Origin: F1-20-MAGs119 sp964556145
Lineage (GTDB): Bacteria > Actinomycetota > Acidimicrobiia > Acidimicrobiales > Ilumatobacteraceae
Length of the DNA: 8,024 nucleotides
Assembly (NCBI GenBank): GCA_964556145.1
Contig: CAZKVD010000071.1
Coordinates: 1 to 8,024 of the forward strand
Reading direction: 5' to 3'
The notes below the pieces were generated by a model. It was given only the letters and a program-made list of their open reading frames with translations, made no database searches and was not told the DNA's origin. Every line of letters begins with the position of its first letter. Within the stretch, counting starts at the first letter, position 1. Both the position numbers and the translations under genes were made by a program. Shown here piece after piece: positions 1-4,834 of the stretch.

Positions 1-603
1 GGCGCAATGCCTCGTTACGCGGGCAAGGTCACGATCGACGGCGAGGAATTGCCGAATGCCGATCCCCGCGGGGCAATCAAGCGCGGCCTTGCCGCCGTAC
101 CGGTGAATCGCGTGCGCAACGGCTTGTTGCCGTTGATGAGCGTGCGGGCAAACCTCACCATCTCGAATGTCGAACGCAACAAGCGCGGCTGGCGACTCAG
201 CCACCGGGACGAAAAGACCGAAGCACAGGATTGGGTGAGTCGCCTCAGTGTCGTCACCGCAGGAACCGAGGCACCCATTTCGACGTTGTCGGGCGGCAAC
301 CAACAAAAGGTGATGATGGCGCGCAACTTCCGCCTCGCACCAAAGGTGTTGCTTGTCGATGAGCCCACGCAGGGTGTCGACATCGGTGCCAAGGAAGAGA
401 TTCACGCGTTTGTCGACCAAGCCGCCGACAGCAGCGCGGCCGTCGTGGTGTGTTCCACCGACTCGAGCGAACTCGCGCGCGTGTGCGATCGGGTCATGGT
501 GATGTACCGCGGCGAGGTCACCGAAGTGATCACACAAGCCAACGGCCTCACCGCCGAACACATCGACAGGGCCCTCCTCGCAGGGTCGGCTCTGGCCCAC
601 TGA
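1..603 (+). CDS. Sugar-type (CUT2) ABC transporter ATP-binding protein, C-terminal part, 5' end outside window
   Basis: This is the end of a RbsA/MglA-type ATPase, the cytoplasmic subunit that powers import of a monosaccharide-like solute. The family normally has two fused nucleotide-binding domains (about 500 aa); only the last ~200 residues, most of the second domain, lie here. Visible motifs are the ABC signature LSGGNQQK (about nt 286-309), the form typical of this subfamily, and Walker B LLVDEP with D/E codons at nt 358-363, followed by TQGVDIGAK. The H-loop region reads CSTDSSEL, without the usual His, as is common in the second domain of this family. The frame is open from base 1 and Walker A is missing, so the ATG at nt 7 is an internal Met and the gene starts upstream. 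The permease gene follows after 25 bp, supporting an operon. The solute cannot be told from sequence. Confidence 0.93.
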   Translation, partial: GAMPRYAGKVTIDGEELPNADPRGAIKRGLAAVPVNRVRNGLLPLMSVRANLTISNVERNKRGWRLSHRDEKTEAQDWVSRLSVVTAGTEAPISTLSGGNQQKVMMARNFRLAPKVLLVDEPTQGVDIGAKEEIHAFVDQAADSSAAVVVCSTDSSELARVCDRVMVMYRGEVTEVITQANGLTAEHIDRALLAGSALAH

Positions 604-613
604 TTCTGGTAAC

Positions 614-620
614 CGAAAGG
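614..620 (+). promoter_or_regulatory. Ribosome binding site supporting the GTG start of the permease
   Basis: A purine-rich CGAAAGG stretch lies 8 nt upstream of the GTG at 629. It favours that GTG over the in-frame ATG at 665, which would remove the N-terminal cytoplasmic tail. Confidence 0.5.
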
Positions 621-628
621 AAATACTG

Positions 629-1660
629 GTGACCACCGAAAGCAAAACAGCACCGAAGGCATCCATGCTGACGCGACTGGGCCTCGACAGGTTCAGCGCG
701 ATCTACCTGTGGATCGGCTTCATGGTCGTCTTCGGACTCTGGAAGTCCGACACGTTCCTCAGCAGCGCCACGTTCAAGCTGACGCTCGGCGAGAACGTCC
801 CGATCGGCCTTCTTGCCTTGGCGTTCCTCATTCCTCTCGCGACGAACTCCTTCGACCTGTCGATCGGCGCGATGTGTTCGTTGTCGCTGGTTGTGTCGAC
901 ATGGTTGCAGAACGAAGCGCGAACCGGTGCGGTCACGCCGCGCGACTTCAACATGCCCGGAATCCTGACGGCATTGATCGCGATCGGAGTGTGCGCCCTC
1001 GTCGGCTTCTTCTCGGGGTTTGTGGTCGTGAAGCTGAAAGTCAACTCGTTCATCGCCACCCTCGGTGTCAGCCAGTTGATCACCGCGATCGTCCTCAAGA
1101 CTTCTGACAACCGCCAGATCACCGGTGCCTACTCCGACACCTACATGGAATGGGGCCGTCGCGAGGTATTCGGTCTGCCGATTCTCTTCGTGTACTTCAT
1201 GATCATTGCGCTCGTCGCGTGGTTCGTACTCGAGCACACACCGGTTGGCCGTTACCTGTTCGCCACCGGCGGCAACGTCGAAGCAGCGCGTCTTGCGGGC
1301 GTTCGTACCGATCGCATGATCTGGGGTTCGCTCGTTGCGTCGGCAACAATCGCCGGCCTTGCCGGTGTGATGTTGTCGGCAAAGATCGGATTCTTCTCGT
1401 CGTCAACCGGCCCGGGCTATCTCTTCCCCGCGATCGCTGCAGTGTTTTTCGGAGCGTCGCAGTTGTCGCGTCGTCCCAACGTGTGGGGCACCGTGCTCGC
1501 GCTGTACGCACTTGCCTTCGGTATCAAGGGTCTTCAGTTGGTTGTCGGCACCGGCTCATTCTGGGTCGAGCCACTTTTCCAGGGAACCACACTCATCATC
1601 GCGGTCGCTCTTGCCAGCCAGCAGGGCGTGGCCCGCATTCGCAAGAAGCGGGCGCAGTAA
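629..1660 (+). CDS. Sugar-type (CUT2) ABC transporter permease, RbsC-like
   Basis: This 343-aa inner-membrane subunit of a BPD_transp_2 family importer forms the solute channel with the ATPase encoded just upstream. Hydrophobic segments run through the whole chain, for example about residues 24-38, 56-72, 110-133, 185-201, 233-252, 264-276 and 286-305, consistent with a polytopic membrane protein. Family hallmarks are FDLSIG at 75-80 (usually a GGxDLSxG-type loop), the cytoplasmic coupling loop with FATGGNVEAARLAGV at 211-225, RPNVWGT at 282-288, and a basic C-terminus (RIRKKRAQ). Length is normal for RbsC-like permeases. It starts with GTG behind a GAAAGG ribosome site, 25 bp after the ATPase stop, and ends directly against the next ATG. 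Ribose, xylose, galactose, polyols and autoinducer-2 are all carried by members of this family, so the substrate is open. No periplasmic binding protein is visible here; it may lie upstream. Confidence 0.93.
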   Translation: MTTESKTAPKASMLTRLGLDRFSAIYLWIGFMVVFGLWKSDTFLSSATFKLTLGENVPIGLLALAFLIPLATNSFDLSIGAMCSLSLVVSTWLQNEARTGAVTPRDFNMPGILTALIAIGVCALVGFFSGFVVVKLKVNSFIATLGVSQLITAIVLKTSDNRQITGAYSDTYMEWGRREVFGLPILFVYFMIIALVAWFVLEHTPVGRYLFATGGNVEAARLAGVRTDRMIWGSLVASATIAGLAGVMLSAKIGFFSSSTGPGYLFPAIAAVFFGASQLSRRPNVWGTVLALYALAFGIKGLQLVVGTGSFWVEPLFQGTTLIIAVALASQQGVARIRKKRAQ

Positions 1661-2164
1661 ATGGCCGGCAACTACGACGACGTCAGCGTCTTTGCGCTGT
1701 CCGACGAGCGCGAAGAGACACTGCTCAACAAGCAAACCGAATGTTGTCTCATGTGGACCACCGATGCGGGCGACCCCGTCGGTGTGTACATGAACTTCGT
1801 CTGGGCAAACGGAAGCTTCTGGCTCACCGCCACCAAGCAGCGCGCCCGCATGAAGGCCTACAAGAAGCGCCCGCGCGGTGCAATCGCCATCACCAGTCGT
1901 GGCACCGACATCGGCATCAGCCAGGCAATCACCTACAAGGGCGACATCGTGCTGCACGAGTCCGACGAGGTGAAGAAGTGGTTCTACCCGGCGCTTGCGG
2001 CGCGCGTACGCCCGGAAAGCGCCGAGCGCCAGGCTGCATTCGTCGAACACCTCGACACGCCCATGCGCATGGTGATCGAGCTCAAGCCCGATGTGCGCAT
2101 CGGCTTCGACTCCGACGCCATGTTCAAGGGTTCCGCAGTCGGCCCCAGCCGCACGCAGGTCTGA
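1661..2164 (+). CDS. PPOX-fold FMN-binding split-barrel protein (pyridoxamine 5'-phosphate oxidase family)
   Basis: This is a 167-aa protein of the pyridoxamine phosphate oxidase-like split-barrel superfamily, whose members bind FMN, F420 or haem and often reduce small molecules. The supporting stretch is residues 43-79: YMNFVWANGSFWLTATKQ (43-60), then a basic segment RARMKAYKKRPRGAIAI (61-77). This is the usual strand, W/F-containing turn and helix, followed by the 'Pr-a-i-v' strand of small actinobacterial PPOX-like proteins. No signal peptide or membrane segment is seen. The ATG directly follows the permease TAA (TAAATG), so translation is probably coupled to the transporter. Pairing this fold with a sugar importer is not a standard arrangement, and neither cofactor nor substrate can be read from sequence. 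The family call is fairly firm; the function is unknown. Confidence 0.8.
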   Translation: MAGNYDDVSVFALSDEREETLLNKQTECCLMWTTDAGDPVGVYMNFVWANGSFWLTATKQRARMKAYKKRPRGAIAITSRGTDIGISQAITYKGDIVLHESDEVKKWFYPALAARVRPESAERQAAFVEHLDTPMRMVIELKPDVRIGFDSDAMFKGSAVGPSRTQV

Positions 2165-2177
2165 CCAAACAAATACC

Positions 2178-2190
2178 GACGCTGTGCGTC
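2178..2190. terminator. Weak hairpin between convergent genes
   Basis: GACGC (2178-2182) and GCGTC (2186-2190) form a perfect 5-bp inverted repeat with a 3-nt loop, in the 24 bp between the stop codons of the PPOX gene (plus) and the MDMPI gene (minus). It could serve both strands, but the stem is short and there is no T tract, so assignment as a terminator rests mainly on position. Confidence 0.25.
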
Positions 2191-2986
2191 AGATGATGTT
2201 CAGCGCGTCGAGAAACTTGGCCGCAACGGCCTCGTCGCCCGTGACCTTGCAGTGCTCGCGCCAGTCGGAACGCTTGGTGCCCCAGTTGATGAACGAGTGA
2301 CCGTTGCTGCTGACGTCGGCCACCGCACCACCGGTTTTTCCGGGGGTGACGACGATGCCGTCGCCGGCTGGTGTGATGGTCCACGAACCACCACCGGGCC
2401 CGGTGAGGGTCAGGGTGATTGGTGCCGACAGCGACTTGCCGAGGTCTGTCTGCATCTGGGGCATGCCCGTGATCATCCAGCCGATGGCCGGTGCGAGGCG
2501 CTTGGCGTCGGCGTCGGGAACGTTGTTGCGCTCGATCGGGCCCTCGGGTGCCAACAGGTCGATGCGCAGGTGGCAGTAGTGATCAAAGGCGTAGGCGTCG
2601 GCCAGCGCATGCATCGGGTAGGTGCCGAGGTCTGCCAACGGCAGCGGGGTTGACGCGAGGGGCTCTTCTTGCATCGAGGCAAGAACGGCGACGGCCTGGT
2701 CGCAGAAAGAAAGGTATTCGTCGAGGATCTGCTGGTTCGTCCAGGCCTTGCGGGGCTCGACCAGCAGGTCCATCATCCGCTCGGCGGGCAGGTTGATCGG
2801 TTCGGCCGGGGCGGGGGAGGGGTCGACGGTTTCCTTGTAGTTCGAGCTCATGTGGGCCACGAGGTCGCGGACGCTCCAGCCCTGGCACCCGCTCGGTCGA
2901 GCCCATTCCTCATCGGTCAGGGTGCTGATTACCGACTTGACCTCGTCGACGGCCAATTGCAGTGCTGCCAAGCCTTCCTTCGACAC
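2189..2986 (-). CDS. Maleylpyruvate isomerase family, mycothiol-dependent (DinB-like) enzyme
   Basis: A 265-aa cytoplasmic protein of the MDMPI family: an N-terminal DinB-like four-helix metal-binding domain (about residues 1-150) followed by a small SCP-like C-terminal domain (about 160-265). The family hallmark GWSVRDLVAHM lies at 36-46 and supplies His45, the expected first metal ligand. The second ligand region is YAFDHYCHLR at 132-141. Relative to the Glu-x3-His pair of the characterised enzyme it gives Asp135 and His139, so the acidic ligand is Asp rather than Glu. Characterised relatives use mycothiol as cofactor; most family members have no known substrate, and no gentisate-pathway genes are visible here. 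The GTG start is preceded 4 nt upstream by AGAGGGGG (minus strand). It is convergent with the PPOX gene and divergent from the SDR pair. Confidence 0.85.
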   Translation of the reverse strand: MSKEGLAALQLAVDEVKSVISTLTDEEWARPSGCQGWSVRDLVAHMSSNYKETVDPSPAPAEPINLPAERMMDLLVEPRKAWTNQQILDEYLSFCDQAVAVLASMQEEPLASTPLPLADLGTYPMHALADAYAFDHYCHLRIDLLAPEGPIERNNVPDADAKRLAPAIGWMITGMPQMQTDLGKSLSAPITLTLTGPGGGSWTITPAGDGIVVTPGKTGGAVADVSSNGHSFINWGTKRSDWREHCKVTGDEAVAAKFLDALNII

Positions 2987-2990
2987 GATT

Positions 2991-2998
2991 CCCCCTCT
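2991..2998 (-). promoter_or_regulatory. Strong ribosome binding site for the minus-strand MDMPI-family gene
   Basis: On the minus strand AGAGGGGG lies 4 nt upstream of the GTG at 2986-2984. It supports this non-ATG start, which also leaves the N-terminal helix of the domain intact. Confidence 0.6.
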
Positions 2999-3024
2999 TG
3001 GTTTTCTGCGCGGCCCGTTTCGTG

Positions 3025-3041
3025 GCCGTGTGACGCACGGC
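3025..3041. repeat. 17-bp palindrome, candidate operator
   Basis: GCCGTGTGACGCACGGC pairs at 7 of 8 arm positions around a central A. It ends exactly where the plus-strand -10-like TACTCT begins. The shape fits a dimeric repressor or activator site controlling the SDR pair, the minus-strand gene or both. No regulator gene is in the window. Confidence 0.4.
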
Positions 3042-3054
3042 TACTCTACGCAAA

Positions 3055-3071
3055 CGCCCGTCGGTCGGGCG
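3055..3071. repeat. Inverted repeat in the SDR leader
   Basis: CGCCCG (3055-3060) and CGGGCG (3066-3071) are perfect 6-bp arms around TCGGT. If transcription starts just after the -10-like box at 3042-3047, this falls at the very 5' end of the mRNA, where it could fold as a small hairpin ahead of the ribosome site. A GC-only arm this short can also occur by chance. Confidence 0.35.
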
Positions 3072-3090
3072 AGGAGAACAGGGGTTTTCG

Positions 3091-3867
3091 ATGGAACTTC
3101 AGGGCAAAGTCGCTCTGGTCACTGGCGGAACGCGTGGCATCGGTCGCGCCATCGCCGAGGCCTTCGTGCGCGAAGGCGCAAGTGTCGTCATCAACGGCCG
3201 GTCACCCGAAAAGGGCGCCCAGGCATTGAAGGAAATGAACGCCGGCGACAAGGTTCATTTCCTTGCCGGCGACGTGAAGACCCGCGAGGGCTGTGAGGCC
3301 CTCGTCAAGGGCACGATCGAGCGCTACGGCAAGATCGACATCCTCGTCAACAACGCGGGTGGCGCAACGGGCCACGCCCCGGTCGTCGACCTCGAGGACT
3401 GGGCGATGCAGGACGCACTCGTGTGGAACTTCTGGTCGACCTTCTGGTGCACGCAGTACGCACTGCGCGACATGCTTCCGCGTCAGTGGGGCCGCATCAT
3501 CAACATCTCGTCGGTCGAGGGCAAGCACGGAAAGCCCGGCGTGTCGATCTACGTGACGGCGAAGCACGCGATCAACGGCTTCACGAAGTCGTGTGCGCAA
3601 GAGATCGGTACCCAGGGTGTCACGATCAACTGCATCTGCCCCGGCGCCATCGAAACCGACATCATGAAAGACGAAGGCCCGGCCGCCGCACAGGCAATGG
3701 GACTCACCTATCAGGGTCTGCTCGATTGGTTCGCCAGCGAGGCGGCCATCAAGCGTCTGAACACCGTCGAAGAAGTCGCCGTCGTCGCGACGCTCCTCGC
3801 GTCCGAAGCTGGCGGCGGCATGACGGGAACGATGTACTCCGTCGACGGCGGCACGGCCGCGTACTGA
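3091..3867 (+). CDS. Short-chain dehydrogenase/reductase (classical SDR), first of a tandem pair
   Basis: A 258-aa classical SDR, a cytoplasmic NAD(P)-dependent oxidoreductase acting on an alcohol/carbonyl group. All hallmarks are intact: cofactor-binding TGGTRGIG at 11-18, NNAG at 87-90, Asn113, and the catalytic Ser141, Tyr154 (YVTAK, 154-158) and Lys158, plus the PG motif at 184-185 and the C-terminal VDGGT. Arg37 in INGR at the end of the second strand favours NADP(H) over NAD(H), an inference from family knowledge. Length is typical of FabG/gluconate-dehydrogenase-like members; the substrate cannot be deduced. AGGGG at 3080-3084 lies 6 nt before the ATG. A paralogue follows after 44 bp, so the two are probably cotranscribed from the divergent region upstream. 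Confidence 0.92.
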   Translation: MELQGKVALVTGGTRGIGRAIAEAFVREGASVVINGRSPEKGAQALKEMNAGDKVHFLAGDVKTREGCEALVKGTIERYGKIDILVNNAGGATGHAPVVDLEDWAMQDALVWNFWSTFWCTQYALRDMLPRQWGRIINISSVEGKHGKPGVSIYVTAKHAINGFTKSCAQEIGTQGVTINCICPGAIETDIMKDEGPAAAQAMGLTYQGLLDWFASEAAIKRLNTVEEVAVVATLLASEAGGGMTGTMYSVDGGTAAY

Positions 3868-3900
3868 TCCGACAAGAACTGAACCGGGAAACAAGGGACA

Positions 3901-3904
3901 AGGA
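3901..3904 (+). promoter_or_regulatory. Ribosome binding site fixing the start of the second SDR
   Basis: AGGA lies 7 nt upstream of the ATG at 3912. The same frame is open far upstream, to about 3423, but that part overlaps the first SDR out of frame and encodes nothing SDR-like. This site and the conserved 'GKxxGKVAxxTGG' N-terminus decide the start. Confidence 0.6.
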
Positions 3905-3911
3905 ACGAATC

Positions 3912-4694
3912 ATGGGAAAGCTCGACGGAAAAGTTGCAGCAATCACGGGTGGCACACGCAGTATCGGACGTGGAATGGCCGAGGCCTTCCTGCGCGAGGG
4001 AGCCAAGGTCGTCGTCAACGGTCGCGATGCCGCCAAGGCTGAGCAGGCATTGAAGGAAATGGGCGGCGGACCGAACGTCGCGTTCTTCGCCGGAGACGCA
4101 ATGGTGCAGTCGACCGCCGATGGCATCGTCGACTTCGCAATCGAGAAGTTCGGCAAGCTCGACATCATGTGCTTGAACTCGGGTGGTGTACAGAACACCG
4201 CTCCGGTGCACCTGATGACCAACGAAGAGTGGGCACTCGAGATGGACTGGAACCTGAACTCGGTGTTCTGGGGCATGCGCAAGGCGCTCAACCACATGAT
4301 CCCGCGCCAGACCGGCCGCATCATCGTGACCTCGTCGGTCGAGGGCAAGCTCGGCAAGCCCGGCATCCCCGGCTACGCCGCATCGAAGCACGCAGTTCTC
4401 GGCCTCATGAAGGCAGCGGCAAAGGAAGTCGGCACGCTCGGCATCACCGTGAACGCGATTCTTCCCGGTCTCATCGAAACCGACATCGTGCGCGAAACCG
4501 GTCCGGAGAGCGCAAAGATGATGGGCGTCGAAACGTACGAAGGTCTCCTCGAGATGTTCGCCCAAGAAGCTGCGATCAAGCGCCTCAACACCGTCGAGGA
4601 AGTCGCCGCAGCCGCGGTGATGCTGGCCTCTGACGCCGCGTCGGGTATCACCGGCACGTCGTGGGCCGTCGACGGCGGCACCCTCCCCTACTAA
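3912..4694 (+). CDS. Short-chain dehydrogenase/reductase with diverged cofactor motifs, second of a tandem pair
   Basis: A 260-aa SDR, by eye about half identical to its upstream neighbour along its whole length, with shared blocks such as SSVEGKxGKPG, IETDI and AAIKRLNTVEEVA. The catalytic set is complete: Asn114, Ser142, Tyr155 and Lys159 (YAASK, 155-159). Two cofactor-site motifs depart from the classical form: the glycine-rich loop is TGGTRSIG at 12-19, with Ser17 for the middle Gly, and the usual NNAG is LNSG at 88-91. Arg38 in VNGR favours NADP(H). It lies 44 bp after the first SDR and ends 1 nt before a strong hairpin, so the pair likely forms its own transcript. It may be a second enzyme of the same pathway, or the partner subunit of a hetero-oligomer with the first SDR; nothing here decides between these. 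Confidence 0.9.
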   Translation: MGKLDGKVAAITGGTRSIGRGMAEAFLREGAKVVVNGRDAAKAEQALKEMGGGPNVAFFAGDAMVQSTADGIVDFAIEKFGKLDIMCLNSGGVQNTAPVHLMTNEEWALEMDWNLNSVFWGMRKALNHMIPRQTGRIIVTSSVEGKLGKPGIPGYAASKHAVLGLMKAAAKEVGTLGITVNAILPGLIETDIVRETGPESAKMMGVETYEGLLEMFAQEAAIKRLNTVEEVAAAAVMLASDAASGITGTSWAVDGGTLPY

Positions 4695-4745
4695 AGGGTT
4701 CTCGGCGCAATACGGCTCGCTTTTTGCGCCTTTTTGCGCCGAGAA
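4695..4745 (+). terminator. Terminator-like hairpin element with duplicated right arm, copy 1
   Basis: TTCTCGGCGCAA (4699-4710) and TTGCGCCGAGAA (4734-4745) form a perfect 12-bp inverted repeat with a 23-nt loop, starting just after the SDR stop codon. The right arm contains a direct tandem repeat of TTTTTGCGCC (4721-4730 and 4731-4740). The left arm can therefore pair instead with the first copy (GGCGCAA 4704-4710 with TTGCGCC 4724-4730), giving a 7-bp stem followed by TTTTT at 4731-4735, the classical intrinsic terminator form. The element shares its start and several inner words with the one at 6790-6842. Confidence 0.75.
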
Positions 4746-4834
4746 ACGCACCCGTTCTGCCTCGGACTCGTCGAACGCCACTCATTAGCGTTTGATTTGT
4801 CGCGCCCGGGTGCGCGCGGTTCGAGGAGGGGTCC
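4746..4834 (+). promoter_or_regulatory. Upstream region of the flavoprotein gene
   Basis: This 89-bp stretch between the hairpin and the flavoprotein ATG probably carries its promoter. An inverted repeat CGAACGC (4772-4778) / GCGTTTG (4788-4794), with one G-T mismatch and a 9-bp spacer, is a candidate operator; it overlaps a weak -10-like TAGCGT (4786-4791). CGCGC (4801-4805) and GCGCG (4812-4816) form a second short inverted repeat. No -35 is convincing. Confidence 0.35.
4824..4831 (+). promoter_or_regulatory. Near-consensus Shine-Dalgarno site of the flavoprotein gene
   Basis: AGGAGGGG lies 3 nt from the ATG at 4835 (5 nt counted from AGGAGG). It is the strongest ribosome site in the window, suggesting high translation of the flavoprotein. 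Confidence 0.7.

Larger units (their letters stand above)
2987..3090. promoter_or_regulatory. Divergent promoter/operator region between the MDMPI-family gene and the SDR pair
   Basis: These 104 bp must hold the promoters for transcription in both directions. A -10-like TACTCT sits at 3042-3047 on the plus strand and TAGAGT at 3048-3043 on the minus strand, almost on top of each other. No convincing -35 is seen on either strand; TTCGTG at 3019-3024 is at the right 17-bp distance for the plus strand but matches poorly. Two perfect 6-bp inverted repeats with 5-nt spacers are present: GCCGTG/CACGGC (3025-3041) and CGCCCG/CGGGCG (3055-3071). The SDR gene has AGGGG at 3080-3084 as its likely ribosome site. 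Promoter positions are inference from weak matches. Confidence 0.45.

Noticed and set aside
7..9. ATG at base 7 as the start of the ABC ATPase
   Set aside because: The frame is open to base 1 and the Walker A part of the domain is missing, so the gene begins upstream of the window.
1150..2196. A 348-codon plus-strand frame overlapping the permease and PPOX genes
   Set aside because: Its product is Arg/His-rich with no domain, typical of an out-of-frame reading of GC-rich genes, whereas both overlapped genes have family motifs.
3423..3911. A longer N-terminal extension of the second SDR
   Set aside because: The extension overlaps the first SDR out of frame and is low-complexity Arg/His-rich. 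The ATG at 3912 has a ribosome site and begins the conserved SDR N-terminus.
3711..4781. A 356-codon minus-strand open frame across the second SDR and the first hairpin
   Set aside because: It mirrors the SDR coding frame, runs through the hairpin and encodes no known domain; treated as a shadow.
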